From positions 24,643 to 88,642 of the forward strand of contig JAWDGP010007164.1 in NCBI GenBank assembly GCA_033675545.1: a stretch of 64,000 nucleotides of DNA, in the 5' to 3' direction. Numbering within the stretch: position 1 is the first letter of the stretch; each line of letters starts with the position of its first letter. The notes beneath the pieces are model-generated. The model saw only the letters and a list, made by a program, of their open reading frames with translations, made no database searches and was not told the DNA's origin. The DNA comes from Elysia crispata. Taxonomy: Eukaryota; Mollusca; Gastropoda; Plakobranchidae. Positions 54,701 through 63,081 of the stretch are shown here, one piece after another. A program made the position numbers and the translations under genes.

Positions 54701-54810
54701 CCCTAAAGGAGAAAAAAAATTTTTATTTTTTTTTTTTTGCATCCTACCGTTCCTCGTAATCGAAAAAATTACCACTTACCATTTTTTTCGAAATTCCGAC
54801 ATAAAGTTCC
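45721..54810 (+). repeat. Satellite array, segment IV: diverged right part
   Basis: About 18 monomers of the same satellite with many private substitutions and small indels, in contrast to segment III. Subtypes with gccctaaaatgccg and with gcccaaaactgccg both occur, as in segment I. Many monomers end in gtgaaaaagctccctaaagg. The last monomer is short: near 54711-54735 the first A/T run joins directly to the one before gcatcctaccg, removing about 155 bp. Similarity stops at about 54808 in the ccgacataaagt motif, where the retrotransposon begins. Confidence 0.95.
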
Positions 54811-54878
54811 TTTGAGTCAAGTTCACAATCAGTGAGAGACTGGAAGGCTTAGGGGGAATGAAAAGCGAGAATGTATGT

Positions 54879-54915
54879 GCCTTAGCCTTAGCCTTAGCCT
54901 TAGCCTTAGCCTTAG
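54879..54915 (+). repeat. GCCTTA hexamer microsatellite in the 5' LTR (6 copies)
   Basis: Six exact GCCTTA copies plus one base. At the matching place in the 3' LTR (about 63147-63178) the array is interrupted and partly altered (gccttagcctcccagccctagcc). The array has therefore expanded, contracted or mutated since insertion. Confidence 0.9.
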
Positions 54916-54918
54916 ACC

Positions 54919-54926
54919 TATATAAG
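54919..54926 (+). promoter_or_regulatory. TATA-box-like TATATAAG in the 5' LTR
   Basis: TATATAAG lies about 108 bases from the LTR start, directly after the hexamer array, where an LTR promoter is plausible. The corresponding 3' LTR sequence (gatctatgtgtgaatc) has lost the motif. Function is inferred from motif and place only. Confidence 0.4.
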
Positions 54927-55284
54927 TCAGTGAAATCTAAGGGTCATCCTCTTTTACTTTACATTACATTGATCGCGAAGAAAGACGGGAGATTGTACAT
55001 CTGTAGAGATAAAATCGGGAGAGGAAAAATTGTAATAAAAATTTAGCCCCGAACAGAAGAAACTAAAAAGAAAAAAAAAGTAACAAAATAAAATTATCAA
55101 ATCTCCTAAGTTTCAACATATCAATTTATTGGTGGCAAAAGTGAAAGGGCAGTTTGTTGCTTCGTCAAAAAAAAGAAAAGAAAGAAATTGTGTCCTATGT
55201 GACGAGCAAGAAAAAAAATATATACTTATTCTGATATCTCATAAAGAAAACGGAACTCATGAACTGAGTTATAAAAAGAGAAAT

Positions 55285-55306
55285 TATATATATATATATA
55301 TATATA
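55285..55306. repeat. (TA)11 microsatellite in the 5' LTR
   Basis: Eleven TA units; the 3' LTR has only about five at the same place (about 63586-63595). This is ordinary slippage. Confidence 0.9.
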
Positions 55307-55709
55307 AGAAGAGAAACTATTATATTCTGAAAAGACAATTTTGTGTAAAGAAAGACAAGTCAAGAAAACGGACTATTACAACAAGAACTGGTATTTGTTA
55401 AATAATCAAGAATTGGTGTGTGGGTGAGAGGACAAGGACTGGTGTGTGAACGAACAAGAACTAATGTATGAACATAGATCTGATGGTAGTTGGAAGCAAG
55501 ACGTGGAATCCAAGGAAAGAAAAAGAAAAATGTAATTGATAAGATAGAATTTATATAAGAATTAATAGCGTAGGTTTAATTTATAATTTTGCTTTATAGA
55601 TATATTTATTTAGTTTATTAAAATTATTGTTTTGTTTTGTATTATGTAGGAGGGGTGGAATACATTTGAATAAAAATTAAAAATCTAAAATATTGTTAGG
55701 TTTTTATTT

Positions 55710-55751
55710 TGTCACATAAATCTATGTATATATATACATATGTTTGTGACA
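55710..55751. repeat. 42-bp imperfect palindrome near the end of the 5' LTR match
   Basis: Outer arms tgtcaca and tgtgaca enclose a perfect 18-bp palindrome, tatgtatatatatacata. It starts just beyond the point corresponding to the window end in the 3' LTR, so it cannot be checked there. It may be an LTR structural element, a polyadenylation-region hairpin, or simply AT-rich palindromic sequence. Confidence 0.65.
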
Positions 55752-58305
55752 TAGTTAAAAGAAAATTTATTATGGATTATAATGAATTTAAATTAAATAT
55801 AAAATAAATTGTTTTTATAGAATTTGAGTCCTTTGCAAGGAGTTACAAATCAAACTTTATAAATTAGAGTAAAATTAGATATCCCTTTTTATAATAATAT
55901 AGTGGGTACATTAGAGAGGGGGAGATATTTAACATGGAGGGGACACTCTTGGGAACACGTTAGGGGCAATTGACTATAATATAATTATATAACAGTAACC
56001 CTATAATATGCTTTTGCCATTCTCTATTAAAAATTTTTCCTCTCCTCGATTTTAATTCTCTTTATATGCAATACACATATTATGTTCTAATATCGTGCTA
56101 TTATTTTATTCACGAGTTGCCATCATCATCGCACTGGGCGGTGCATCCACTGGGACGGCCACAGTGTTGAGAGAGGTGTATTGCGGGGGAGGTCGTCGGC
56201 GTGTTGACTCCGGATAAAGAGTAACGAAACAAAAGCTAAGTGATTTTTTTTCCTTGTCACATTACCCGGAGAGACGACAAACCTATTATAAAAATAAATA
56301 ATCTAAAATAGTGTTTTATCTGAGACAGTTACATGCTCACATTTTTTATTGTGTTATAATTGTATTTATATCGGAGAGGTGGCGCGGGTATTGTCTCTTT
56401 TGTCACCAGAGTTTTTCCGAGTTTTTTTTAATATAACTTTCAAGGTATTTTCTCTAGATTGTTAATTGACCCCCTTAAATATAGTTTAATCTAGAATTAA
56501 GTACACTCCGATCGTTATATTATTTGATAAGTGGTAGCGAAGAATACATTCCGGAAATTTTCTACGGCTCGGCTGATTCTTGAGTTAATATAGTTCTGTA
56601 GGCTGTATCTTATTTATTTCACAATATTTTCGTGTTTAGATTGTCGCGTGGTTCTATAAGATTTTACGAGAGTGTGAAAAGTTATGATTGATGTTTTTCT
56701 CACGTGATTTACTATCTGTCTAAGTGTATTCTAGTTAGCTATATTTTTACATATATTTATATCCCTACCCATAAATTTATGTAATTAGACTGTTATGAGT
56801 TCCCACCCTTAGTCTTGTTTCGTTAGTAAACTGGTCTTGTAGCGTTTTTTTACGATGCATTCTTCATAATTTTATTGTGAGTAAAACCTGTTTTCTGCCT
56901 TAGAGTACGCACATCTAGATCTAACTCTAGAATTAATTATACCATAGTCACTAATAAAAATAAGTGTCAATATAAACACTATTATACAAATATTTATAAA
57001 AGAACTATGTTCTTAATACGTGTCTTTGAAAGCACAATATGAAAACGGTAAACTGAGAATATTAAAAATGTTGGTGAGAAAGTCAAAGGACTAACAAACA
57101 CTAAAGTGAACATATACAGGTCATTTCACCAGATAAACAAAATATTAGTAATTTGGAGATCAGTGCACGTCTCCATTATTACATTCTACAAGTAAAAGTA
57201 GAAGATTGAAAACCCCAAAATATAGTATAAAATAAATAAATGTATAAAGAATCAAAGAAGTGAGTTAAACTCACTACATAAATGTATCTCCTGTAGGCCG
57301 AAAACATAGCTATTGATGAGCCTTGTATGAAATAAAGTATTTGTGGAGATAAAAAGTTAAGATACATAATGTAAACAATAATGATCAATTAGAACTTGGT
57401 GACTTTTATATCGTGTGTCTAAGAAATTTCCTAATTGACTCAGTATCTGTCTTGCGTGTGACTTGATTAATTTTGAGTGCATACGTACAGATAGAACATT
57501 AGTACTGTAGATCGCCGGAAATTGACATATGATTTAAAAGAGCTAAGAAGTCGATTTTAATGACATAATTCATAAGCATTTCGTAAACTTGTGTCTGGTT
57601 ATTTTGTGTTTAGCCTCAAAGTACCCCGAGGTTTATTAAGACATAAAAGCAAGTGTAACTTACCAGTCATAGGACGAAATTTTGAATTTTGCACTTGATC
57701 TTTAGAGTTGGTGAGCACTAATCAAGTAAAATATAAATAACCTTCCGTTATGTTCAGGTGAGATGTTGAATTAATTTATTAAGGAGACACTACGCTATAG
57801 ATTTGACCTACTGAAGTTGAAAAAAAAAAAAAGGGAAATAATACAGGAATACTAAGTACCAAGAAAAGGGAAATAATATTGAAAAGTGACTATGATGAAC
57901 ACATAATATTAATGTAAAGAGCAAAACTTTGTTTTTATTACATTCTAAGACTATAAACTGGCCTATAGCTCGTCGCTAGCTTAAAGCCCAGATAGTCCTC
58001 TGGAAAAATATTTTAACTTTCTAAATTTATTGTACTGTCATTGTTGTCATTTCGTTGTATTTTTTTTAAATAGTTATTGCTGACATGATTATAATTTCCA
58101 TATAGTTGAAGTAAATTCTATGACATTGAAGCGATAATCGAGTTACTATTAGAAGAAGAAAAAGAAGAAGGACTGTTTTATAACAATTGTATATCTCTTT
58201 TAATATTCATATACCCACATGAAATAAAATTAATACTCAGTCTGACGAGAATATAATATAACATTGAAATTACACAAGTAAAGAGATAAAATATAAAACA
58301 TAACC
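55752..58305 (+). other. Non-coding remainder of the 5' LTR and leader of the retrotransposon
   Basis: AT-rich sequence without a convincing gene. A possible primer-binding site, TGGTAGCGAAGAA, begins at 56532. It resembles the complement of initiator methionine tRNA (TGGTAGC shared, then mismatches) but is weak. A minus-strand frame at 57179-57388 has no recognisable motif. Short repeated aaagggaaataata copies lie near 57831 and 57876. The leader would be about 1.8 kb, long but not unusual for a decaying element. Confidence 0.5.
56131..56215 (+). other. GC-rich stretch with two small hairpins in the retrotransposon leader or LTR
   Basis: A locally GC-rich island in otherwise very AT-rich DNA. 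gcac/gtgc (56131-56144) and cactg/cagtg (56148-56166) can form adjacent stems, followed by a G-rich run, ttgcgggggaggtcgtcgg. Structured GC-rich RNA near the 5' end could be a packaging or dimerisation signal, but nothing here proves it. Confidence 0.35.
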
Positions 58306-59157
58306 ATGGATCTAGCTGCTATAAAACAATTAGCTGAGGATCTTATTTATGAAGGTCAAGACTTACGTAACTTTGTTGATAAACAGATACAGTTGTATGA
58401 AGATGAACTAAATAGATCTAGCGAAAAAGATGAAAGAGAGGAGAGAATGAAAAAGAGAGAACTAGATCTAAGAGAAAGAGAATTGCAGGCTAGAGAAAAA
58501 GAAAGAGAATTACAGGCTAGAGAAAAGGAAAGAGAACATGAGATAAAACTAAAAGAATTAGAATTGAAAATGAAAGGCAGTAAAAATGAGAATAATGGTG
58601 AGGAGACTAAACAAGGGAAGGTCAATAGTTTTACAAGGATTCCTAAACTACCTAACTTTAACCCTGAACATGATGATTTGCCAGCATATATCTCTAAATT
58701 TGAATTGACAGCATCTCCGAATAGATGGAATGAAGAGGAGAAATTTATAGGACTGTCAAATTTGTTGACGAGAGAATGTTTGCAGGTGTTGCATAGTTTA
58801 CAAGATAAAACATATATTGCTTTAAAAGATGCTTTGTTTAAAAGGTACAAATACACAGAAGAAGGTTTCCATGAGAGATTTAGGAAGACTTGCCCTAAAG
58901 AAGGAGAGGATTTTAGCAATTATGTGAATAGACTAGTATTAGGAAGAGATAGATGGTTTGAGAGTGCCGGTGTAAAGAAAGATAACTATAAAGGCTTAGC
59001 TGACCTAGTTTTAAAAGAACAAATGTATGAGTCGTGTAGCGCTGAACTTGTCACATTTTTGAAGGAGCGTAACCCTAAAACCACTAACGATATTATAGGT
59101 CTAGCTGAACAGTTTCAAACAGCACATCCTAATGCTAAACTATCAAAAAAAACCTAG
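58306..59157 (+). CDS. gag: Retrotransposon Gag (capsid-type) protein, 283 aa
   Basis: Open frame with a strong start context (accATGG). Residues about 35-90 are a highly charged predicted coiled coil containing a tandem ELQAREKER repeat (residues about 59-77). From about residue 105 follows a Ty3/gypsy capsid-like domain. It begins with a proline/phenylalanine segment (IPKLPNFNPEHDDLPAY) and includes an FxERFRKT stretch and a basic/glutamine-rich end. Gag would assemble the particle that packages the element RNA. No CCHC zinc knuckle is seen in this frame. The frame ends TAG right after an A8 run (59145-59152), and the next frame overlaps it by 26 bases. The frame is intact, unlike pol. Assignment is by architecture and position, since Gag sequence itself is poorly conserved. 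Confidence 0.85.
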   Translation: MDLAAIKQLAEDLIYEGQDLRNFVDKQIQLYEDELNRSSEKDEREERMKKRELDLRERELQAREKERELQAREKEREHEIKLKELELKMKGSKNENNGEETKQGKVNSFTRIPKLPNFNPEHDDLPAYISKFELTASPNRWNEEEKFIGLSNLLTRECLQVLHSLQDKTYIALKDALFKRYKYTEEGFHERFRKTCPKEGEDFSNYVNRLVLGRDRWFESAGVKKDNYKGLADLVLKEQMYESCSAELVTFLKERNPKTTNDIIGLAEQFQTAHPNAKLSKKT

Positions 59158-59866
59158 CTTATGTGCTATGTCAACTAAATTTCAAGAAAGGCAAAGTAGA
59201 ACTATGGATAGAGAGCAGGACAGAACTAGATATGCCAGTGCCCCAAATTATTTTGGAAGAAAACAATATAGCAACATCAGACAACCATTTAGGCCTAGAC
59301 CCAATGTGTCACAGTCAAATTTTAACTATAGACCTAGAACAACAAACCAGTATGGCAATGTGCGACCTCAGTTCCAACCTAATTTCTATAAGCCAAGACA
59401 GCAGGATTCACGAACACTAAATCAGGGTAGACAGCAGTTCGGTCCTAGAAATAATAATAAGAAAGCAAACTTGAGCTCATCATTGTTAGGTGATAAAAGC
59501 AATATTCCTTTATTCGAGGGTCTAATAAATAATATAGAATGTTCAGTCATGAGAGACACAGGTTGTTCTATGTCAGCAGCTTCTGCTACTAAAGTTCTGC
59601 AATCACAAATGACTAATGAAAAAGTAGAGTGTACACTAATAAATGGTCAGACCATTACACAACCCACAGCAATAGTAGATGTTGTTACACCTTTCTATGA
59701 AGGAAGAATAGAAGTACTTGTATTTATAAATTGCGTTGCAGATTTGATTTTAGGGAATGATATAGATCCTAACACACATATTAAGATACAAGGTCTAAGA
59801 AGTGACAAACATGATGATAGAGAAACACATAACAGCTCCAGTGACAACAAGATCACAAACTGCTAA
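59132..59866 (+). CDS. Retrotransposon nucleic-acid-binding linker and aspartic protease (244-codon frame)
   Basis: The first part (residues about 15-110) is rich in arginine, asparagine, glutamine and proline with repeated RP and NQ pairs. It looks like an RNA-binding tail in place of a zinc knuckle. Residues about 130-215 form a retropepsin-like protease: the active-site triad DTG is at 142-144 (in VMRDTGCSMS) and the flap-side motif ADLILG at about 203-208. The enzyme would cleave the Gag-Pol polyprotein. The frame is +1 relative to gag and begins within it, so translation needs a frameshift at or near the A8 run or an undamaged copy with one more A. The ATG at 59132 lies inside gag and is probably not the natural start. 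The frame ends at 59866 before the integrase region. Confidence 0.82.
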   Translation: MLNYQKKPSLCAMSTKFQERQSRTMDREQDRTRYASAPNYFGRKQYSNIRQPFRPRPNVSQSNFNYRPRTTNQYGNVRPQFQPNFYKPRQQDSRTLNQGRQQFGPRNNNKKANLSSSLLGDKSNIPLFEGLINNIECSVMRDTGCSMSAASATKVLQSQMTNEKVECTLINGQTITQPTAIVDVVTPFYEGRIEVLVFINCVADLILGNDIDPNTHIKIQGLRSDKHDDRETHNSSSDNKITNC

Positions 59867-60011
59867 AACAAAAGTAAAAGGATAAATCTACTATTAAAAA
59901 TAGTGAAGAAAAAACTACAAGTAAAACTAACTCTATCAATATGGATGATAACAATAGATCAAAATCTAACTCCAATAGTCAAGAAAAATCACATATCTTT
60001 TTTCTAAAAGA
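59867..60011 (+). other. Short linker between protease and integrase remains
   Basis: Lysine- and serine-rich low-complexity reading in all plausible frames, with stops (TAA just after 59866). This gap is too short to hold a reverse transcriptase, which matters for the domain order of the element. Confidence 0.6.
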
Positions 60012-61293
60012 TTTTCTAAAGAAGCTTTTAAACAAGCTCAGGAGCAAGACAAATCTTTATCTAAATTAAAATATCTTGCTAGCAATGGAATGTCTGAATA
60101 TGCCTATGAAGATGGACTATTGATCAGAAGATTTGAAAACAAAATTGATAACCAAATTAGTATTATTGTTCCTTCTTGCTTAAGAATGGAAGTCTTGGAA
60201 GTTAGCTCATGATTCTATATTTGCCGGACATCTTGGCATAGCAGCGACCAAGAAATCTTTACTAAATAGATTTACATGGCCTGGCGTCACAAAAGACATT
60301 GCTAACTATGTAAAATCATGTGAAATATGCCAGAAACACGCTAAAAAGAAACCAAAAATACCTTTGGGAAAGATGGAAGTTATCACAACACCTTTTGAAA
60401 AAGTAGCTATAGACATTGTAGGTCCACTACCTGAAACAAATAAAGGCAATTCTTACATACTGACTTTGGTAGATTTTTCTACAAGATGACCTGAAGCAAT
60501 ACCACTAAAAAAGAACCAAAACTGAAAATGTTGCAGAAGCACTATTCGACATCTTTTCAAGGCTAGGAACCTCACCCAAAGTAATACTATCAGATAATGG
60601 CAGAATACTTATTTCGGATTCAATGCAAGAAACTATGAAAATGTTAGGCGTTGAACAGAAACTTTCCAGCACCTTTACACCTTTTCACATGGACTAGTTG
60701 AGAGATGCAACTAAACGATACAAAAGACTTTAGTCAAGCTATCTGAAGAAAACCCTTTTAGATTGGGATGTACTGCTAAACCCTACTCTTTTTTGCCCTG
60801 AGGCAAATGCCTAACACATCATCAGGTTTTTCCCCTTTTTGAACTAATGTATGGCATGGTAGAAAAAGTCAGAGGTCCCATAGATGTTTTGGCTGACTCT
60901 TGTTCTAATCATAATGAAGAAAATGATGAATTGATACATGCATATTCCTATGCACAAAAACTTAAAGGAATTATAAAAAAAATCCAACAAGATAGCTTTC
61001 TGCAAGCTGTGAAGATAAGCAGTCAAAAAGAAAAAGATTATGCTGATCAACATAGTCAATACAGATCATTCAAGAAAGGTCAAAAAGCAATGATTTTTAC
61101 CTCTAAAAACAATAGTAAAATATACCATAACTACCAGGGACCATTCCAAATTAATAAAAAAGGTGACAACTTTTCATTTAAAATAAATGACAGTATCATA
61201 TGTTACCACGCCAACTTGTTAAAACATGGTTTGATAGAAAACCATCAGACAATACTTACAATTAGCCACATTAGCTTCTATACCCATGTCTAA
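60012..61293 (+). pseudogene. Ty3-type integrase, degraded, located before reverse transcriptase
   Basis: An upstream piece (60012-60204) has the usual FxxAQxxD opening and a DGLLIRR motif. After an extra base near 60204 the zinc-binding HHCC domain follows (AHD at 60205, GHLG, CEICQK). The catalytic core shows AIDIVGPLP (D at 60412), VDFSTR, then a TGA at 60487 where a tryptophan is expected. SDNG follows (D at 60593), and GLVERC (E at 60700) lies in a shifted frame about 35 residues later. The C-terminal piece 60847-61293 (148 codons, open) holds the SPFELMYG-like lead-in, the GPF of the GPY/F module (residues 98-100) and YHANLLKHG. The enzyme would insert the element DNA. At least four frame breaks and one stop make it non-functional as read. 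Confidence 0.85.
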
Positions 61294-61430
61294 AGAAGAA
61301 GAATTGGAAGTGAAAGAAGCAAATATTGAATATCTCATAAATAAATCAACACAAAGTTTCAAAGATATAAAGTTAGATGAAAATCTTACATACGCCTATA
61401 AAAATCAGATATAAGAGACATTTTGTCTAG
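61294..61430 (+). other. Spacer between integrase and reverse transcriptase remains
   Basis: About 140 bases with a weak acidic/lysine-rich reading and stops in each frame. No LTR, tRNA-like or polypurine signal lies here, so integrase and reverse transcriptase appear to belong to one pol unit and not to two abutting elements. Confidence 0.5.
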
Positions 61431-62100
61431 AATTTCAGAACACACTAACAGATATACCAGGCAGAACTAATGTTTTGGAACATGATATCAGACTCACCCT
61501 TTTAAAAGTACACCAATACCCTCCATTTAGAGCCAAAGATGCAATTAGAAAAGAAATTGAAACTATGCTAGAACAGGATATTATTAGACCTTCTAGTAGT
61601 CCATATAGCTTTTAGCCCTAGGCAGTTAAGCAGATAGCAAGGAAGTATTCGTTTGTGCATTGACTTTAGAAAATTGAATTCTGTTACTATATTTGATAAC
61701 AAGGAACCATCCCACAAATGGACGAAATGGTAACCCAAGAATCACTAAAGCAAAAAAATTTCACCAAACTTGATCTAACTAAAGGATATTGGCAAAGTAT
61801 CCTTTGAAGAAAATTAACAATATTCTTTGTTTTTCAAACATCACTAGGATTAATGGAATTTAACTGCTCACCTTTTGGCTATCATCTGCTAGCTCCAATT
61901 TTTCAGAGAGCCATGAGTAAAAATTACTTTTGAACATTTTAAATTCGTAGCAAGCTATTTTGATGATGTATTAATTTTCAGTGAAACATGGAATGATCAT
62001 TTGAAACATATAAGAGAGACTTGAGAAACTCTGAGGAAACCAAACCTTACAGCAAAAACCATCAAAATGTCTTATGGGATTCAGAACAAGGCTAACTTTT
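61431..62100 (+). pseudogene. Ty3-type reverse transcriptase, degraded
   Basis: Recognisable pieces in different frames, in the correct order: LTDIPGRTNVLEHDI and QYPPFRAKDAIRKEIETML with EQDIIRPSSSPY (61440-61610), a degraded CIDFRKLNSVT (61650-61690), TKLDLTKGYWQ with the first catalytic aspartate (about 61755-61790), a degraded FNCSPFGY (about 61855-61880), and the catalytic box YFDD (61956-61967) followed by VLIFSETWNDHLKHI. The enzyme would copy element RNA into DNA. Several stops and small indels interrupt every frame. The motifs are of Ty3/gypsy, not Ty1/copia, type. Confidence 0.85.
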
Positions 62101-62640
62101 TAGGACATAGTAGGCAAAGGAAACCGTGATCCAATAAAAACAGAAGAACTCCTTAACTCACTAGACCCGTAAAAAAGATGTTGAGAAAAATTTTTGGCTT
62201 AATGACATACTATAGGAAATTATTCCTTCTTTTCTCACAAAATAGCTCCTTTAACTTCATTCTACTTAAAAGAGAACCCATCAATTGTTCTGGAATGAAG
62301 ATAACTGTGAGATAGTCTTTCAGGAAATAAAACATGCACTAGCTTCTGGATCCCATTAAAGCTTTATACCTGGATCTTAATCAAGAATTCATTGTTGAGC
62401 CGATGCTTCTGTAAAAGCTATTGAATTGCAGTGTTACTTCAGAAACACAATGACATTCCATATCTTGCATATTATATTTCCGAAATTGTTAGAAAGAGAT
62501 GAAACCCAATTATAGAAAAAGAATGCCTTCTATTGTTTTCGCTTTACATCAATCCATTTATTTGACGATCCATTCATTATTCAATCAGATCATAAACCAT
62601 TAACATTTTGAAAAATGAATAAAACAAATAACGCGAGACT
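62101..62640 (+). pseudogene. Connection and RNase H domain, degraded
   Basis: Follows reverse transcriptase. A connection-like stretch shows FLGH (about 62100), a degraded LRKIFGLMTYYRKL (about 62180-62225) and a WNEDNCE/FQEIKHAL piece (62290-62340). RNase H signatures follow: LYLDLNQEFIV with a degraded ADAS (62365-62420), a YYISxKLLERDET-like stretch (62465-62505), KECL, and QSDHKPLTF (about 62582-62610). RNase H would remove the RNA strand during replication. Frames change repeatedly. Confidence 0.78.
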
Positions 62641-63064
62641 GCTCCATGCATGTATCTTTGCTTGTTGCTTTTAAAGTTGAACCCTTAGGGACAGGAATTA
62701 CTTTAGTGATATTCTGCTTAGTTCGATCCACTTAAGTCAATTAAACAAAAAAATAGCCACTTAAGGTAGTTTTTTTCCGGGTATGTGGGAAGTTACATTG
62801 TTTGTCATTTAAACCTACAAATGCTAAAACAATTTTTTTCTCTATCACGTTTCTCTTTAGGTGAACCGCCGATTTGACTCTGCCGCTTGCCTGACTCAGT
62901 CACTGGGGATCTTCCATAGATATGGATGTTTGGCCTTTTCGCTGTGAAGAGCGACCCACAAGGCTTCATCATCAATATATTTAGGAATCTAGGACTTTAC
63001 ATAGATGTATATCCATTATATAATTTGTTATGTAGAATGAAATTAAATCGAAATTATTAATTTC
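62641..63064 (+). other. Untranslated 3' part of the retrotransposon
   Basis: No coding motif is recognised after the RNase H remains. There is no second integrase and no envelope-like gene between RNase H and the 3' LTR, which supports integrase having only the upstream location. Confidence 0.6.
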
Positions 63065-63081
63065 AGGAGAGGAGCATAGGG
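63065..63081 (+). promoter_or_regulatory. Polypurine tract
   Basis: aggagaggagcataggg ends exactly at the start of the 3' LTR (tgtgaggtc, 63082). A purine-rich tract here primes plus-strand DNA synthesis in LTR retrotransposons. Two pyrimidines interrupt it. Confidence 0.75.

Larger units (their letters stand above)
54811..55705 (+). repeat. 5' LTR, part that can be aligned to the 3' LTR
   Basis: Shares many blocks with 63082-64000, for example cagtgagagactggaaggc, gaaagacgggagattg and cataaagaaaacggaactc, separated by substitutions and small indels. The expected TG tip reads TT here (tttgag against tgtgag in the 3' copy). The true 3' border lies beyond 55705, because the other copy is cut off at 64000. 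If the primer-binding-like site at 56532 is real, the LTR would be about 1.7 kb. The open frames at 54858 and 55129 fall in LTR sequence and include a hexamer repeat and an AT run; they are not considered genes. Confidence 0.85.

Noticed and set aside
31..54760. A-run/T-run tracts as polyadenylated retroposon tails
   Set aside because: They recur at the same monomer position in every copy without flanking target duplications.
1..54810. CRISPR-like array
   Set aside because: The period is about 497 bp with no short repeat/spacer structure, and the sequence is clearly animal satellite with eukaryotic transposons.
54879..54915. Interstitial telomere repeat
   Set aside because: The unit is GCCTTA (complement TAAGGC), not TTAGGG, and it lies in an LTR.
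18220..60489. A genetic code reading TGA as tryptophan (TGA at the expected W in the transposase at 18220 and in integrase at 60487)
   Set aside because: TGG is used for W elsewhere in both genes, other TGA codons fall at non-W places, and TAA/TAG stops and frameshifts also occur; ordinary decay explains it.
59867..62640. Two adjacent retroelements producing a false integrase-before-reverse-transcriptase order
   Set aside because: No LTR, polypurine tract or priming site lies between the domains, the gap after protease is only about 145 bp, and no second integrase follows RNase H.
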